Assembly: GCA_023023105.1 (NCBI GenBank)
Contig: CP083824.1
Span: forward strand, 3,162,001-3,226,000
Origin: Enterobacter ludwigii
Lineage (GTDB): Bacteria > Pseudomonadota > Gammaproteobacteria > Enterobacterales > Enterobacteriaceae
Direction: 5' to 3'
DNA length: 64,000 nt
The position numbers and the translations under genes are program-made. Shown piece by piece: positions 10,395 to 21,352 of the stretch; within the stretch, counting starts at the first letter, position 1, and each line of letters opens with the position of its first letter. Under the pieces are notes generated by a model. That model was not told the origin of the DNA, did no database searches, and saw nothing but the letters and a program-made list of their open reading frames with translations.

Positions 10395-10424
10395 CCGGGG
10401 CGAGAAGCCCCGGTCAGTGTTTTA
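10395..10424 (+). terminator. Terminator of glpACB
   Basis: The stem CCGGGGC/GCCCCGG with loop GAGAA lies 7 bases after the glpC stop. It is followed by a mixed T-rich tail (TCAGTGTTTTA). Confidence 0.7.
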
Positions 10425-11621
10425 CTCAACGAACAGCGACTCGACAACGTTTATCCAGCCGTGCTCGCTGGCAACCTCTTTGCCATTCAACCAGCGGCGC
10501 AGCATGTTCAGCGCCATCATGGCGCAAACTTCCTGCCGTATCGCCAGACTGTGGCGGGTGATACTCATTTTTACCCTCAGGGCATACGTGCCTTCCGGTG
10601 TCGCCAGCGCAAAGTTCAGGTATTCCTCATCCAGCCCACCGACAAACAGCGCCAGCCCGGCAAAATGTTTTACCCTTCTTTCAGAAGCCCAACGGGCGGT
10701 CTGCGCCAGCGTCTCCTGCTGGAACGGCACCACTTCGCTGGCCAACAGCGGCGCATTGACGCGCGACAGCTGCAGCGCCAGCAGGCCGCCGGTGAACTGC
10801 TCGCTTAAGGTCACGCTCAGTTGACGAGACTGCAGCTGCTTCGCAATCTGCGCGGGCAACCCTTCCGTCCCTTCAAAGATCAGGCTTTCACCCGCCACAC
10901 GCTGCACCTCAGGCCAGAGTGCCAGCATCGCCGCTTTCTGCTCTGCAGGCCCCGTCAACTTGAGTTCAATGATTGGCATGGAGGACCGATACCCCATTGA
11001 TACGTCAGGCGGCAGTTGCAGGTGATCAAGACTCTGGGCCAGGTCGCTTTCCGAGCGGCCAAAAGTGGTCAGACGCAGGCAAATCGGGGGTTCAGGCAGG
11101 GTAAAACGATCGCGAAGGCGCGGCAGGATCTGCTGCTCGACCATCACTTTAAATTCTGAGGGTACGCCCGGCGTGAAGAACATCAGGCAGCGGTTCAGCT
11201 GCATGGCAAATCCACATGCGGTACCGACCGGGTTGTCAACCAACTCAGCGCTGGCGGGAATTTCAGCTTGTTTGCGGTTGCTGGGTGCCATGACGCGGCC
11301 ACGTTCGGAGAAAAAGCGCTCCATCTGCGAGAGCCACGCCTCGTGCAGCACCAGCCCTTCACCTTTTGCTGTGGCGGCGGCCAGTGCGCTGAGATCGTCA
11401 CTGGTGGGGCCAAGTCCGCCATTCACAATCAGCACGTCACACTGTTCGCTGCGCTCACGCAGGATATTGACCAGTGACTCAAGATTGTCGCCCACCGTGT
11501 TGCGGCGCGTTAACGGTAATCCTTGCTCAAAGAAAAGATCGGCAAGCCAGGCAGCATTGGTGTCGATAATCTGTCCATGCAGCACTTCATCGCCGGTGGA
11601 TAACATCTCCACGTTAATCAT
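10422..11621 (-). CDS. yfaY: CinA-like protein, NMN deamidase-related
   Basis: A 399-residue protein of the CinA family (molybdopterin-binding-like domain followed by a PncC-like C-terminal domain). The N-terminal MoCF-like fold shows EMLSTGDEVLHGQIIDTNAAWL and VNGGLGPTSDDLS. The C-terminal part resembles the PncC nicotinamide mononucleotide amidohydrolase but has a divergent active-site region (LSEQFTGGLLALQLSR), and the E. coli YfaY protein is reported to lack deamidase activity. Its substrate is therefore unknown. It is convergent with glpC, whose terminator hairpin abuts its end. Confidence 0.93.
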   Translation of the reverse strand: MINVEMLSTGDEVLHGQIIDTNAAWLADLFFEQGLPLTRRNTVGDNLESLVNILRERSEQCDVLIVNGGLGPTSDDLSALAAATAKGEGLVLHEAWLSQMERFFSERGRVMAPSNRKQAEIPASAELVDNPVGTACGFAMQLNRCLMFFTPGVPSEFKVMVEQQILPRLRDRFTLPEPPICLRLTTFGRSESDLAQSLDHLQLPPDVSMGYRSSMPIIELKLTGPAEQKAAMLALWPEVQRVAGESLIFEGTEGLPAQIAKQLQSRQLSVTLSEQFTGGLLALQLSRVNAPLLASEVVPFQQETLAQTARWASERRVKHFAGLALFVGGLDEEYLNFALATPEGTYALRVKMSITRHSLAIRQEVCAMMALNMLRRWLNGKEVASEHGWINVVESLFVE

Positions 11622-11714
11622 TATGTTCTCCCGCTTAAATGGTCAAAACACTATAACGCAAACGCAGGATGGAGAAGAGAGAAACTGGCGCGACAGAATG
11701 CCGCGCCGGAGTGA

Positions 11715-12254
11715 TTAGAAACCTGCGCTGACGCCCACGTAAGGGCCATCGGCCAGCGCGTTGTCGCGGTTGCCGTCTTTACCGGCCAGGTTCAGGTAGC
11801 GATAGCCTGCTTCGATGGTAATTGGACGCATGATGGTCCAGCGCGCACCGGCGTTGGCTTCTTCATAGCTTTCAATGCCGCTGGAGAGCGAGTCCGGGGA
11901 ATAGTAATACTCACCAAACAGACCGAAGCTGTCGCCAATTTTCCACTGCAGACCGCCACCCACTGCCGCCGCATAGCCTTCATCACCGTCGTTCGGGTTG
12001 GTATAAATACCTTTACCGCCGACAGTGGCCAGGAACGGACCAAGAGGAATGTTCAGACCCAGGCCAAGGCTGGCTGCGTCGCCGTCGTCATCGTTATGTG
12101 TCCAGCCACCGGTCATTGCCAGACCAGAAGTCTCGGTGCCCATGCCAAAGCCCAGGTGGGTGTAATCCTGACCCGCCGAGCCGTTAATGCTAATGGCGTT
12201 TGCCGCCGCAGAAACAACCATCAGGCCGAAGCCCAGTAATGCCACTTTTTTCAT
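11715..12254 (-). CDS. yfaZ: Outer-membrane YfaZ-family protein
   Basis: A 179-residue predicted outer-membrane beta-barrel of unknown role. It begins with a signal peptide (MKKVALLGFGLMVVSAAANA, cleavage before ISING). Alternating beta-strand patterns follow, such as AAAVGGGLQWKIGDSFGLFG and TIEAGYRYLNL, and it ends in an aromatic residue (GVSAGF), typical of BAM substrates. The frame is open to a TTG at 12272, but the ATG at 12254 starts the signal peptide and is preferred. It stands alone between yfaY and menE. Confidence 0.92.
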   Translation of the reverse strand: MKKVALLGFGLMVVSAAANAISINGSAGQDYTHLGFGMGTETSGLAMTGGWTHNDDDGDAASLGLGLNIPLGPFLATVGGKGIYTNPNDGDEGYAAAVGGGLQWKIGDSFGLFGEYYYSPDSLSSGIESYEEANAGARWTIMRPITIEAGYRYLNLAGKDGNRDNALADGPYVGVSAGF

Positions 12255-12378
12255 TGTCGTGATCCCGCACAATTATTATAAAGAAGTCCCAAAACCGCGA
12301 GATTTTAACCGGAGTCTCCATGGGATCAAGCACTCTGCGTGCGGCAAGTCGGTAGATTGTAACTATTTGAAACGGCTA

Positions 12379-13740
12379 CTATCCCTTAAGCGATGCATTC
12401 ACCCACTGTTGCAGCGCGCGACGGGAGACCTTAATGCCGCCATTTTTGAGCTCAGTCGGCAACACTAGCCACCGGACGGGTTGCTGAAAACGCGCCAGTT
12501 TATCCCGGACCCAGTCAGGTAAACAGGTGATATCCGTTCCCGGTTCACACTCCACCACGGCTACCGGGCGCTGCCCAAACTCGGCATCGTCCAGCGGGAC
12601 GATAAACACCTGGTTAATTTGCGGATGACGGGCGATAACCCGCTCAAGACTTTCAGGCTGGATCCCTTCTCCGCCGCTAAAAAAGAGGTTGTCCATACGC
12701 CCCAGAATTGTCAGCCGGTCATCATGCCATTCACCGCGATCGCGGGTCGCGAACCAGCCCTGCTCATTCGTCAGCAGGATCAACACCCCGTCACGCCAGT
12801 AGCCTGAGGCCATACTTTGCGCTTTGATCCAGACTTCACCGTCAACCACCTGCACTTCTCTGCCCGGCAGCACACCGCCCACATCCGGCTCGCCGTCCGC
12901 CTCTTTCGCACAGACTGTTGAAGCAAACTCCGTCAAGCCATAGCCACAGAAGGTGCGAACGCCCTGTTTTCGCGCTTCCTCTGTCAGTTCAACAGGTATT
13001 GCCGCTCCGCCGAGCAGAACGGCTTTCAGCGCAATATGATGCTGAGTGTTAAGCAGACGCCAGAGCTGTGTCGGTACCAGAGAAGCGTGGGTACAGCCCT
13101 GCAGTGCCTGCTCAAGCGGCTGCTTTTCGCGAACGGTTAAACGTGCCCCGGCCTGCAACCAGCGCCATAAAATCCCCTGACCGGAAACATGAAACAGCGG
13201 CAGCGAAAGTAACCAGTCATCCTCATCACCGTAGGGCATCAGCGCCAGCACACCGCGCGCGCTGGCAAGATGGGCTTCGCAGGTATGGACCGCCGCTTTC
13301 GGCAACCCGCTGGAGCCGGAGGTCAGCGTCATGGAGGCCAACCGCGCCGGTTGCCACGTAACGCGATGTTCGCCAGCATGCTCGTACATGTTCAGGACGG
13401 GAAGATCGTCGTAGATGCCGTCCAGCACCAGCGCAAAGCGCAGGGTCATCTGCGGAAGCAGAACATCCAGCAGATGACGCGGCAACTGCGGGTTAACGGG
13501 AAGAATGCGCGCCCCGCACTGGAGCAGTGCCAGCCATGCCGTCAAGGTTTGCGGATGATTATGGGCCAGCAGCAGCACACCGTCGCCCTCTCCGACGCCC
13601 TGCTGCTGAAATCCTGCCGCAAGACGGTCGACACGCGCACATAGCTGTTGCCAGGTAAGCACCTCATCGTTCAGCCTCAGCGCCGGCTTATCGGCAGCCT
13701 GCGCACACCAGTGCCGCCACGGCCAGTCGGTAAAACTCAT
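12379..13740 (-). CDS. menE: o-Succinylbenzoate-CoA ligase
   Basis: Activates o-succinylbenzoate with ATP and CoA in menaquinone synthesis. The 453-residue protein belongs to the acyl-adenylate-forming family. The phosphate-binding loop [14 protein letters not shown] is at about residues 137-150, the YGLTEFAS motif is central, and the late catalytic lysine lies in [10 protein letters not shown]. The start ATG overlaps the menC stop by four bases. It is the last gene of menFDHBCE, and no clear terminator was seen after it. Confidence 0.97.
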   Translation of the reverse strand: MSFTDWPWRHWCAQAADKPALRLNDEVLTWQQLCARVDRLAAGFQQQGVGEGDGVLLLAHNHPQTLTAWLALLQCGARILPVNPQLPRHLLDVLLPQMTLRFALVLDGIYDDLPVLNMYEHAGEHRVTWQPARLASMTLTSGSSGLPKAAVHTCEAHLASARGVLALMPYGDEDDWLLSLPLFHVSGQGILWRWLQAGARLTVREKQPLEQALQGCTHASLVPTQLWRLLNTQHHIALKAVLLGGAAIPVELTEEARKQGVRTFCGYGLTEFASTVCAKEADGEPDVGGVLPGREVQVVDGEVWIKAQSMASGYWRDGVLILLTNEQGWFATRDRGEWHDDRLTILGRMDNLFFSGGEGIQPESLERVIARHPQINQVFIVPLDDAEFGQRPVAVVECEPGTDITCLPDWVRDKLARFQQPVRWLVLPTELKNGGIKVSRRALQQWVNASLKG

Positions 13741-14702
13741 CGCAATGGCTCCAGCGCCTCAACGTCGAGGCACGGCAGCGGACTGTCCGGCCACTGGCGA
13801 ATAAGCTGAGCCTGCATCAGGTTTAGCGTGTCGAGACCTGGGATCGTGTCTGGCGTTAACCAGGCAGCGATACGTGCCAGTTGGGTCAGCCCAAGGCTGG
13901 ATTCGATGGAGGAGCTGATCACCGCCGTCAACCCCAACGCATGTGCCGCTGCGACCTGCTCGCGCACTTTCGCCAGACTGCCGGTCAGCGTTGGTTTAAT
14001 CACTACCGCGCTGACGCCGGGCTCGGCGACAAATTCAAAATCCGCTTCGCGCAGGCTTTCATCCCAGGCGATGGCAATCCCCGTTTCGCGGGCAAACGCA
14101 CGCGAATCATCGCGGGTTTTACACGGTTCTTCCAGGAAGGCAATGCGACTGCGGTATGCCGGATTGACGTACTTCGCGAATTGCTGCGCCTTCAGTGGCG
14201 TCCACGCGCGGTTAGCATCCAGACGCAGATGCAGATCCGGGATCGCTTCCAGCAGGAGGTTAGCGACCATTCCATCTCGCACCGCTTCGTACAGGCCAAC
14301 TTTGATTTTCGCCACTTTCTCACCGGGCATGGCGGAAAGCAGGGCGAACAGTTCGTCCGGATCGCCGGTGCAGAGCGGTGCCGCACGGTAATTAGCCTCT
14401 TGAGGCAAACTACCGTCGAGCTCAGCCAGCGCACAGCTAATGCCAAAAGCCACGGAAGGAACGTCCGGCAACGCCGGATCCGCTCCCTCACGCCACTCTC
14501 CGGCCCACGCCAGTAATGCAGACTGCGCGTCATCCAGCGACTCAAGGCTAAAGCCCGGCAGAGGTGAAACCTCCCCCCAGCCTTCCCGCTCACCCTGCTG
14601 CAGATGAACGAAGAAGCCGTCACGGTTTTTTAACCGCCGTTCACGCAGTACCACACCCGCGTCCATCGGTATCTGCCAGCGGTAAACCTGCGCGCGACGC
14701 AT
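13737..14702 (-). CDS. menC: o-Succinylbenzoate synthase
   Basis: Dehydrates SHCHC to o-succinylbenzoate in menaquinone synthesis. It is a 321-residue member of the enolase superfamily. The catalytic set is complete: K132 and K134 (AKIKVGLYE), metal ligands D162 (LDANRAW), E191 (FLEEPC) and D214 (AWDESL), and K236 (VIKPTLTG). The ATG shares one base with the menB stop (TAATG). Confidence 0.98.
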   Translation of the reverse strand: MRRAQVYRWQIPMDAGVVLRERRLKNRDGFFVHLQQGEREGWGEVSPLPGFSLESLDDAQSALLAWAGEWREGADPALPDVPSVAFGISCALAELDGSLPQEANYRAAPLCTGDPDELFALLSAMPGEKVAKIKVGLYEAVRDGMVANLLLEAIPDLHLRLDANRAWTPLKAQQFAKYVNPAYRSRIAFLEEPCKTRDDSRAFARETGIAIAWDESLREADFEFVAEPGVSAVVIKPTLTGSLAKVREQVAAAHALGLTAVISSSIESSLGLTQLARIAAWLTPDTIPGLDTLNLMQAQLIRQWPDSPLPCLDVEALEPLR

Positions 14703-15559
14703 TACGGGTTCCGTTTGTATTTGCTGAAATCTGGCTGGCGTTTTTCGTTAAACGCGTTGCGCCCTTCCTGACCTTCTTCGGTCATGTAGAACAGCATCGT
14801 GGCGTTGCCCGCCAGTTCCTGCAGACCCGCCTGACCGTCACAGTCGGCGTTCAGCGCGGCTTTCAGGCAGCGCAGCGCCATCGGGCTGTTTTGCAGCATT
14901 TCACGACACCAGCGCACGGTCTCTTTTTCGAGATCGGCAATCGGTACGACAGTATTGACCAGCCCCATATCCAGCGCTTCCTGAGCATTGTACTGACGGC
15001 ACAGGAACCAGATTTCGCGGGCTTTTTTCTGCCCGACAATGCGCGCCATGTAAGAGGCACCCCAGCCGCCGTCGAAAGAGCCCACTTTCGGGCCAGTCTG
15101 GCCGAAAATAGCGTTCTCTGCGGCAATCGTCAGATCGCACATCATGTGCAGCACATGACCGCCACCGATGGAATAGCCTGCCACCATCGCCACGACCGGT
15201 TTTGGACAGGTACGGATCTGACGCTGGAAATCGAGCACGTTCAGGTGGTGTGTACCCGCATCATCCTGGTATCCGCCGTAGTCACCGCGCACTTTCTGAT
15301 CGCCACCGGAGCAAAACGCTTTGTCACCTTCGCCGGTCAGAACAATCACGCCGATGTTGTCGTCATAGCGCGCATCTGCCAGCGCCTGGATCATCTCTTT
15401 CACGGTCAGCGGACGAAAGGCGTTACGTACCTGTGGACGATTGATGGTGATTTTAGCAATGCCGTCTGCGGATTTGTGGTAACGGATGTCGGTATAACCT
15501 TCGGAGCAGTCTTGCCATTCAACCGGAGCATAGAGCATGTGTTCATCAGGATAGATCAT
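14702..15559 (-). CDS. menB: 1,4-Dihydroxy-2-naphthoyl-CoA synthase
   Basis: Closes the second ring of the naphthoquinone by a Dieckmann-type reaction on o-succinylbenzoyl-CoA. It is a crotonase-superfamily enzyme of 285 residues from the ATG at 15559 ([15 protein letters not shown]). The frame extends further upstream, but AAGGAC precedes this ATG and the length then equals the E. coli protein. The oxyanion-hole and substrate segments are visible in [15 protein letters not shown] and [20 protein letters not shown], and the bicarbonate-site region in [13 protein letters not shown]. Confidence 0.98.
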   Translation of the reverse strand: MIYPDEHMLYAPVEWQDCSEGYTDIRYHKSADGIAKITINRPQVRNAFRPLTVKEMIQALADARYDDNIGVIVLTGEGDKAFCSGGDQKVRGDYGGYQDDAGTHHLNVLDFQRQIRTCPKPVVAMVAGYSIGGGHVLHMMCDLTIAAENAIFGQTGPKVGSFDGGWGASYMARIVGQKKAREIWFLCRQYNAQEALDMGLVNTVVPIADLEKETVRWCREMLQNSPMALRCLKAALNADCDGQAGLQELAGNATMLFYMTEEGQEGRNAFNEKRQPDFSKYKRNP

Positions 15560-15569
15560 AGAGAGTCCT

Positions 15570-16331
15570 TTATCGAAGACGCAGTATCTGAGCCAGACAC
15601 GCAGCAACTGCACCCGGGTTTTCCCGGTGGGCGTTGTGTCCGGCGTTGGGAATTGCATGGCGAACGGCGTTCAGTTCCGCGGCAAGGGCCGCAAACTTGT
15701 CATCATGTTCACCATATAAATATTCAAATGGGAAATTGCGGGCGCTGAGCGCGGCACGCAAATCAGGCTGCACGGCCAGCGATGTCGCCTCCAGCATCAT
15801 CGCCAGCGTCATGCCGTTGTTCTGACTGCGCAAAGTAACCAGCGCTTCGCGCTGGGTGTCCGTCAGGGAGGCGAACACGGGCTGTTGATACCAGTCAGTA
15901 AAGACTTTATCCAGCGGTTCAGTACGAAAACGCTGTGCCCAGCGGCGATCAGATACCCGCCGCCTGTTGCGCTCTTCGTCATCCTGCAGACCCGGATGCC
16001 CACCTTCCACAATCACCCCCAGCAGCCCCTGTGGCTGCTGGCAGGCATGGAACATCGCAACGCGGCCGCCGAGGGAGTACCCGATAAGCCAGAAGTTAAG
16101 TATGTTGTAACTAAACAAGGTTCGGGTGAGCATATTGCTCATCTCGTTGAACCCCGTCACGCCAATGCTCCCGGATCCACCGTGACCCGGCAGGTCCAGG
16201 TACAGCCGGGGATAATTGCTGAGCATCTCGCCAACGACCTGCCACTCACGGCAATCCCCGGAGAAACCGTGCAAAAAGACCAGCCAGGGATAACCTGGTT
16301 TTCCAGCCTGTTGCACACCCGAGAGGATCAC
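15570..16331 (-). CDS. menH: SHCHC synthase (2-succinyl-6-hydroxy-2,4-cyclohexadiene-1-carboxylate synthase)
   Basis: An alpha/beta-hydrolase-fold lyase that eliminates pyruvate from SEPHCHC in menaquinone synthesis. It has 253 residues. The catalytic triad is visible as S86 (GYSLGG), D210 (GEHDDKF) and H232 (AGHNAHREN). It overlaps menD by four bases and is followed by menB after 10 bases, in the usual order menD-menH-menB. Confidence 0.97.
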   Translation of the reverse strand: MILSGVQQAGKPGYPWLVFLHGFSGDCREWQVVGEMLSNYPRLYLDLPGHGGSGSIGVTGFNEMSNMLTRTLFSYNILNFWLIGYSLGGRVAMFHACQQPQGLLGVIVEGGHPGLQDDEERNRRRVSDRRWAQRFRTEPLDKVFTDWYQQPVFASLTDTQREALVTLRSQNNGMTLAMMLEATSLAVQPDLRAALSARNFPFEYLYGEHDDKFAALAAELNAVRHAIPNAGHNAHRENPGAVAACLAQILRLR

Positions 16332-17998
16332 AGCTGGCTCACCTGTGCCAGCAGGCTTTGCAGCATCTGCGCGCCGTCAGCATCATTCACCACCAGCTCA
16401 ATCAACGTTGCTCCCGGCTGTTTCCAGGCGGTGCTCAGCGCTATATCAAGCTGTTCCCAGTTTTCCGGGCGATGGTATTTCAGGCTGAACATCGCCGCGG
16501 CGTGTTCAAACTGGACATTCTGCGGCATCAGGTAAAAGCGTTCACGCTCGCTTTGCGGCGTTGGCAAGAGAGAGAAGATCTGCCCGCCGTTGTTGTTGAC
16601 CAGAATCAGCACAAACGGGGCCGACGCCTGTCGTAGCAGCGCCAGCGCGTTGAGATCGTAGAGTGCAGAGAGATCGCCCACGATTGCCAGCGTCGATTTC
16701 GCGCTGGCGCGCTGCACGCCTGCAGCCGTTGAGATCAGCCCATCAATGCCGCTCGCGCCACGGTTGCTGTAAACCGGGTAACCCGCAGGCAGCTGCGAAA
16801 ACGCGTCAATCAGGCGGACAACGAGGCTATTTCCGACAAACAGTTGCCCCTGCTCAGGCAGATACTGGCGAATACGGTGCGCCAGTCCGGCCTCGCTAAA
16901 CGCTTCACAATGCGCTTTGGTGAGCTCCCACGCCTGACGCGAAAGTTCCGGGATCGCAACGGCCCAGGGTTTGCGTTTTTCCGCCGGATGGAGCGTAAGC
17001 CAGGTGTCGATACTGCTGACCAGACGACGCCCGCGATGGTGCGCCGGGTCGAGCCGCCCTTCCAGCGGATCCACCAGCCAGTATTCTTCCGGGGTGCACG
17101 TTGCCTGCCATTGCAGTAATCGCTTACCGGTTAGGCTTGAGCCAAGCTGGACAACAATCTGCGCCTGTGAAAGCTCAGTGACGGCTTTCGCATTCCCCAA
17201 CCAGAGATCGGCGCACGGCAGCGGCTGACCGGTCTGGGAGAGCACGTCACCAATCAGCGGCCAGCCAAGTGTTTGCGCCCATTCAGCAACCCATTTTCCT
17301 TCAGCAGCGCTCATGCGCCCGGCGATAACCACGCCGCGTTTTTGCCGCCAGAAGAACCAGTCACGTTGTTTAGCACTCTCAAGATGCGTCTGCTCACGCA
17401 GCCACGGTTTTTCACTTACCCACCAGTCACCGAGGGAGTGCTGCCACTCAAGGCCGGTGTTATCCAGTTCGCCATACAACGGTTCGGCAAACGGGCAGTT
17501 GATATGCAACGCCCCACTGCGCAATGTCTCCATGGCGTGATCGACGGTGGATACCAGCCAGCTTGCCGGGATATCCTGCGTGGGACGCGGCAACGAGATT
17601 GCCTGCGAAGGGTGCGAGGAAAAGAGTCCCGGCTGACGAATAGCCTGATTAGCGCCACAGTCGATAAGCTCAGGTGGGCGGTCAGCCGTCAGCAGGATCA
17701 GTTTTTCACCGGTTAAACCGGCTTCAATCAGTGCCGGATAGAGGTTCGCCACGGCGGTACCAGAGGTGACAATCACCGCTACAGGCTCTTTGCTGACCTT
17801 CGCCAGCCCCAGTGCCAGATGGCCAAGACCGCGTTCATCAAAATGAGTATGGTGAATGAATGCCCGGTTTTCAGCGGCCGCCAGCGTCAGCGGCGTTGAG
17901 CGAGAACCCGGCGCAATACACACGTGCCTGACGCCATGGCGCGTCAGGGCTTCAAGGATCACCGCCGCCCAGCGCCGGTTAAAAGAACTTACTGACAT
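16328..17998 (-). CDS. menD: SEPHCHC synthase (thiamine-diphosphate enzyme)
   Basis: Adds the succinyl semialdehyde unit from 2-oxoglutarate to isochorismate, the first committed step of menaquinone synthesis. From the ATG at 17998 it has 556 residues ([20 protein letters not shown]), matching E. coli. A TTG six codons upstream is in frame but less likely. Thiamine-diphosphate enzyme features include the N-terminal glutamate region [14 protein letters not shown] and the C-terminal [15 protein letters not shown]...NNNGG cofactor motif. It lies 88 bases after menF. Confidence 0.97.
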   Translation of the reverse strand: MSVSSFNRRWAAVILEALTRHGVRHVCIAPGSRSTPLTLAAAENRAFIHHTHFDERGLGHLALGLAKVSKEPVAVIVTSGTAVANLYPALIEAGLTGEKLILLTADRPPELIDCGANQAIRQPGLFSSHPSQAISLPRPTQDIPASWLVSTVDHAMETLRSGALHINCPFAEPLYGELDNTGLEWQHSLGDWWVSEKPWLREQTHLESAKQRDWFFWRQKRGVVIAGRMSAAEGKWVAEWAQTLGWPLIGDVLSQTGQPLPCADLWLGNAKAVTELSQAQIVVQLGSSLTGKRLLQWQATCTPEEYWLVDPLEGRLDPAHHRGRRLVSSIDTWLTLHPAEKRKPWAVAIPELSRQAWELTKAHCEAFSEAGLAHRIRQYLPEQGQLFVGNSLVVRLIDAFSQLPAGYPVYSNRGASGIDGLISTAAGVQRASAKSTLAIVGDLSALYDLNALALLRQASAPFVLILVNNNGGQIFSLLPTPQSERERFYLMPQNVQFEHAAAMFSLKYHRPENWEQLDIALSTAWKQPGATLIELVVNDADGAQMLQSLLAQVSQL

Positions 17999-18086
17999 GA
18001 GATTGTCCGGAATCAAGATTACGACACAGTATAAATAATAGAAAAATTTGGAATTTTGATATGAATCGGGAATGCACGAATCAGTA

Positions 18087-19382
18087 TTAATCCCTAAGGA
18101 GCAGAGAACGCAACCCTGCGGCTTTGTTTTCTATCTCCTGCCACTCCTGCTCCGGGTCAGACCCGCTGACAATTCCGGCTCCGGCGTACAGCCGCAGGGC
18201 GTCATCCTGGACACGTGCAGAGCGTAATGCCACGCAGAACTCGCTTTGTTCGGGTGATAAATACCCGGCCGACCCGGCGTACCACTCGCGGTTAAAGGGT
18301 TCAACATTCTCAATAAACGCCCGTGCAGGTTGACGCGGCAGCCCGGCAACGGCCGCCGTAGGCTGCAGAATATGTAAACACTGTTCATCACTGGCCTGTT
18401 TCAACTCGGTCCAGATACAGCGGCGCAAATGCTGCACTTTGCGCAGACGCACAACCTGAGCAGGCAACACATCAAGCGTCTGGGTAAAGTGCTGAAGGCG
18501 CTGACAGATATCTTCCACTACCAACATATTTTCGCGTTGGTTTTTATCATCATTCAGCAACCATTCGCCCAAACGCCGGGCTTGTTTATCATCAACATGA
18601 CTGGCGACAGTGCCCGCCAGCGCTTCGGTACGAAGCAATTTTCCCCGCCGCCGCCAGAGACGCTCGGGCGTTGAGCCGAGAAACGCATTGCTGGCGTCGA
18701 AAACCATGCAGAAATGATAGCAATTTAAATTCAGGGCGCGGCTGGCGGCCATCAGTGCGACAGGGTTAACGCGCTGTTTAAACTGCAGATCGGTTGCCCT
18801 GGCGAGGACCACCTTTTCAAATTCACCGCGCGCGATAGTCTCTGTTGCCTTGCGGATAAGCTCCAGCCATTCCTGCTTTTGCGGATGATGGGTTTCGCAC
18901 TCAACCTGCACAGACAGCGGGCGGATAGGTCTGGCGGCATGGAGTTGCTGCAGAAAATCCAACGCGGTGCGGGCATCGTCCTGAAGAGAGTCATCGCTCC
19001 ACAGTTGCAGGCGCAACGTGGCATTTCCGGCGGAACGTCGCCAGAGCAGGCGAGGTAAAAAGAGACTGCCCTGCTCCGGGTTAAATGCATTCAGGCCGCA
19101 AATACGGGTATCATTTGCCGCATTCTGCTCACGCAAAAACTGCGAGGCTAACGCCAGCGAGGAGAATTGGGTGACAGCCCCCAGGGCAGCCAGTTCCTCA
19201 TCACCATTACGCTGTTGCCAGTAAAACTGGGGATAGCACTGCTGCGCGCCAAGCCAGGCAAGAGGATCGAAAGCGTCGTTTAACGGGAAAGTGACGTCGA
19301 AATGACGTAGACCGGGTATTGCGGGTAACGCTTGCGTAAGCTGACTACGCAGGTGCTCCAACGCGAGGAAAATCGAATTCAC
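18087..19382 (-). CDS. menF: Menaquinone-specific isochorismate synthase
   Basis: Converts chorismate to isochorismate for menaquinone. It belongs to the chorismate-binding family. Conserved segments are [34 protein letters not shown] and the C-terminal [21 protein letters not shown]. The GTG at 19382 is taken as the start because GGGAGAGG lies 5-6 bases before it and the length (431) then equals the E. coli protein. An ATG nine codons upstream is in frame but has no ribosome site. An 8-base inverted repeat lies just upstream. Confidence 0.95.
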   Translation of the reverse strand: MNSIFLALEHLRSQLTQALPAIPGLRHFDVTFPLNDAFDPLAWLGAQQCYPQFYWQQRNGDEELAALGAVTQFSSLALASQFLREQNAANDTRICGLNAFNPEQGSLFLPRLLWRRSAGNATLRLQLWSDDSLQDDARTALDFLQQLHAARPIRPLSVQVECETHHPQKQEWLELIRKATETIARGEFEKVVLARATDLQFKQRVNPVALMAASRALNLNCYHFCMVFDASNAFLGSTPERLWRRRGKLLRTEALAGTVASHVDDKQARRLGEWLLNDDKNQRENMLVVEDICQRLQHFTQTLDVLPAQVVRLRKVQHLRRCIWTELKQASDEQCLHILQPTAAVAGLPRQPARAFIENVEPFNREWYAGSAGYLSPEQSEFCVALRSARVQDDALRLYAGAGIVSGSDPEQEWQEIENKAAGLRSLLLRD

Positions 19383-19417
19383 GCGAACCTCTCCCTGTTG
19401 AAACCTCATATTATACG

Positions 19418-19444
19418 GGGTACTGGTTATAAATAGCAGTACCC
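19418..19444. repeat. Perfect inverted repeat between elaB and menF
   Basis: GGGTACTG and CAGTACCC are separated by 11 A/T-rich bases (GTTATAAATAG). It could be the end of the elaB transcript's neighbour region or an operator in the menF promoter. It lacks a T-tail on either strand, so an operator or mRNA leader structure is as likely as a terminator. Confidence 0.5.
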
Positions 19445-19478
19445 ACGTATAGGGAGTGGTTAAGCGTTAAACATAAAA

Positions 19479-19784
19479 TTAACGACGAGCCAGAAGCAGC
19501 CCAAACACCAACCCGACAGCTGCGCCCACACCAATGCCTCTCCACGGTTTTTCGTGAACATAATCATCGGCACGATAAACCGCCTTTTTGGCGCGGTAGT
19601 AGTACGTGTCGGACGCATGGCTGACGCGGTTTTTAACGTCATTTAGCGCCTGTTCTGCACGTTCTTTCAGCTCAATATATTTCTGATCGGCAGGGTCGCC
19701 CGACGAACGTAATACTTCTTCCAGCGTTTCTCTCAATAACGTCAGGTCGTCATCGATACGGGTATCCCAAGATTGAAATGACAT
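19479..19784 (-). CDS. elaB: Ribosome-associated inner-membrane protein of the ElaB/YqjD/DUF883 family
   Basis: A 101-residue, mostly alpha-helical protein with one C-terminal membrane segment (GIGVGAAVGLVFGLLLARR). E. coli relatives tether inactive ribosomes to the membrane in stationary phase and are RpoS-dependent. The soluble part (RIDDDLTLLRETLEEVLRSS...) is charged and amphipathic. GGAG precedes the ATG at 19784 by 8 bases. A second in-frame ATG four codons upstream overlaps that ribosome site and is rejected. Stationary-phase control is inferred from the family. Confidence 0.95.
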   Translation of the reverse strand: MSFQSWDTRIDDDLTLLRETLEEVLRSSGDPADQKYIELKERAEQALNDVKNRVSHASDTYYYRAKKAVYRADDYVHEKPWRGIGVGAAVGLVFGLLLARR

Positions 19785-19837
19785 ATTTTTCTCCATGTTA
19801 GTACACCAGTCCGCTAACTATAGCCAACGACGACCCA

Positions 19838-20299
19838 TTACGCCTGCTTAGCCTCCCGCGCCATGCCAATGTGCGGTATACCGTCTTCGTCATATACGTC
19901 AGTGACCGGCGTGAAGCCAAAATAACCGTAGAAAGATTGCAGATGCGCCTGCGCGCCCAGGTATAACGCCTTGTCCGGCCACAGTTTCTGGCACGCCTCC
20001 AGCGTTTTTTCCATCAGCTGATAGCCCAGTTTTTCACCGCGCGCCTTACCGCTAATGATGACGCGGCCAATCACCACAGGCTCGAAATCGTCTTCGCTTT
20101 TCAGAATCCTCGCATACGCCACCAGCTCGTTATCCCGCCAGCCGAGGATATGCCGGTTCTCGCCGACGAGATCGTCGCCGTCGATGTCCTGATACGGGCA
20201 GGTCTGTTCTACCACAAACACTTCGCAGCGCAGTTTGAGCAGCGTATACAGTGAATTAACGGTGAGCTCGCTATGGTGTAAATCTTGCCACTGGATCAT
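19838..20299 (-). CDS. elaA: GNAT-family N-acetyltransferase ElaA
   Basis: A 153-residue GNAT protein of unknown substrate. It starts at [13 protein letters not shown], preceded by AAGGAG. The frame is open nine codons further, but that start lacks a ribosome site. The acetyl-CoA-binding segment is around [21 protein letters not shown] (about residues 74-94), followed by [17 protein letters not shown], typical of the ElaA group. It is divergent from rbn across a 71-base gap that must hold both promoters. Confidence 0.94.
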   Translation of the reverse strand: MIQWQDLHHSELTVNSLYTLLKLRCEVFVVEQTCPYQDIDGDDLVGENRHILGWRDNELVAYARILKSEDDFEPVVIGRVIISGKARGEKLGYQLMEKTLEACQKLWPDKALYLGAQAHLQSFYGYFGFTPVTDVYDEDGIPHIGMAREAKQA

Positions 20300-20370
20300 G
20301 TCAGTCTCCTTCCTGGGGTTCATCACGTTATACTAAACCCCTCCCCGTTCAGCAAAGGGCTGATTGCGTT

Positions 20371-21288
20371 ATGGAACTGATTTTTCTGGGTACGTCCGCT
20401 GGTGTGCCAACCCGCTCACGAAATGTGACCGCGATTCTGCTGGATCTTAAACACCCAACCCGTGGTGGGCTATGGCTGTTTGACTGTGGTGAAGGTACGC
20501 AGCATCAGCTGTTACATACCGCTTATCACCCAGGCAAGCTGGATAAAATTTTTATCACGCATCTGCATGGTGACCATCTGTTTGGCCTGCCTGGCCTGCT
20601 GTGCAGCCGTTCAATGGCCGGGAACGCTAATCCGCTGACGATTTACGGGCCTGCAGGTATCCGGGAATTTGTTGAAACCACGCTACGCCTCAGTGGGTCC
20701 TGGACTGATTATCCGCTGGAGGTCGTTGAGATCGCCGGGGGGCTGGTTTTCGATGATGAGGATTATGTCGTCACCGCTCACCCTCTTAACCACCCGGTAG
20801 AGTGTTATGGTTACCGCATTGAAGCGCATGACAAACCCGGCGCACTGGATGCCGCCGCGTTAATCGCCGCGGGGGTAAAGGCCGGGCCGCTGTTCCAGCG
20901 TCTGAAGCAGGGAGAGACGGTCACGCTGGAGGATGGGCGCGTTATCAATGGTCAGGATTATCTCGCGGCACCCCAGCCCGGCAAAAAACTGGCGATTTTT
21001 GGCGACACCGCCCCCTGCCCGACAGCATTGAAACTGGCTCAGGGCGTGGATGTCATGGTACATGAAGCAACGCTTGAAACGGCCATGGAAGAGAAAGCCA
21101 ACAGCCGTGGGCATAGCTCAACCCGTCAGGCGGCACAGCTTGCCCGTGACGCAGGCGTCGGGAAACTGATCGTTACTCATGTTAGCTCGCGCTACGATGC
21201 TCGGGGATGTGAAGGTCTGCTGGCTGAGTGCCGCGCAGTGTTCCCGAAATGTGAGCTGGCAGAAGATTTCACTCAAGTCAGCGTTTAG
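20371..21288 (+). CDS. rbn: Ribonuclease BN / tRNase Z
   Basis: A zinc-dependent metallo-beta-lactamase-fold nuclease that trims tRNA 3' ends (endo- and exonuclease activities in E. coli). It has 305 residues, the usual length. The metal-binding motif HLHGDH is at residues 64-69. Further ligand regions are [21 protein letters not shown] and THVSSRY. The start lies just after a short AGGGCT-rich leader. It is transcribed toward cheV, but cheV appears to have its own promoter. Confidence 0.97.
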   Translation: MELIFLGTSAGVPTRSRNVTAILLDLKHPTRGGLWLFDCGEGTQHQLLHTAYHPGKLDKIFITHLHGDHLFGLPGLLCSRSMAGNANPLTIYGPAGIREFVETTLRLSGSWTDYPLEVVEIAGGLVFDDEDYVVTAHPLNHPVECYGYRIEAHDKPGALDAAALIAAGVKAGPLFQRLKQGETVTLEDGRVINGQDYLAAPQPGKKLAIFGDTAPCPTALKLAQGVDVMVHEATLETAMEEKANSRGHSSTRQAAQLARDAGVGKLIVTHVSSRYDARGCEGLLAECRAVFPKCELAEDFTQVSV

Positions 21289-21291
21289 TCC

Positions 21292-21318
21292 TTCATTTTT
21301 CCCTCAGGATGCCGATAA
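21292..21318 (+). promoter_or_regulatory. Candidate sigma-28 (FliA) promoter of cheV
   Basis: GCCGATAA at 21311-21318 is a perfect match to the flagellar sigma-factor -10 box. Exactly 11 bases upstream, TTCATTTT (21292-21299) matches the -35 box TAAAGTTT at 5 of 8 positions. It lies 34 bases before the cheV start. A match of this kind directly before a chemotaxis gene is unlikely to be chance. Confidence 0.7.
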
Positions 21319-21352
21319 CGATTAAAAGGTCAGCATTTCTCTCGAGGGTAGA

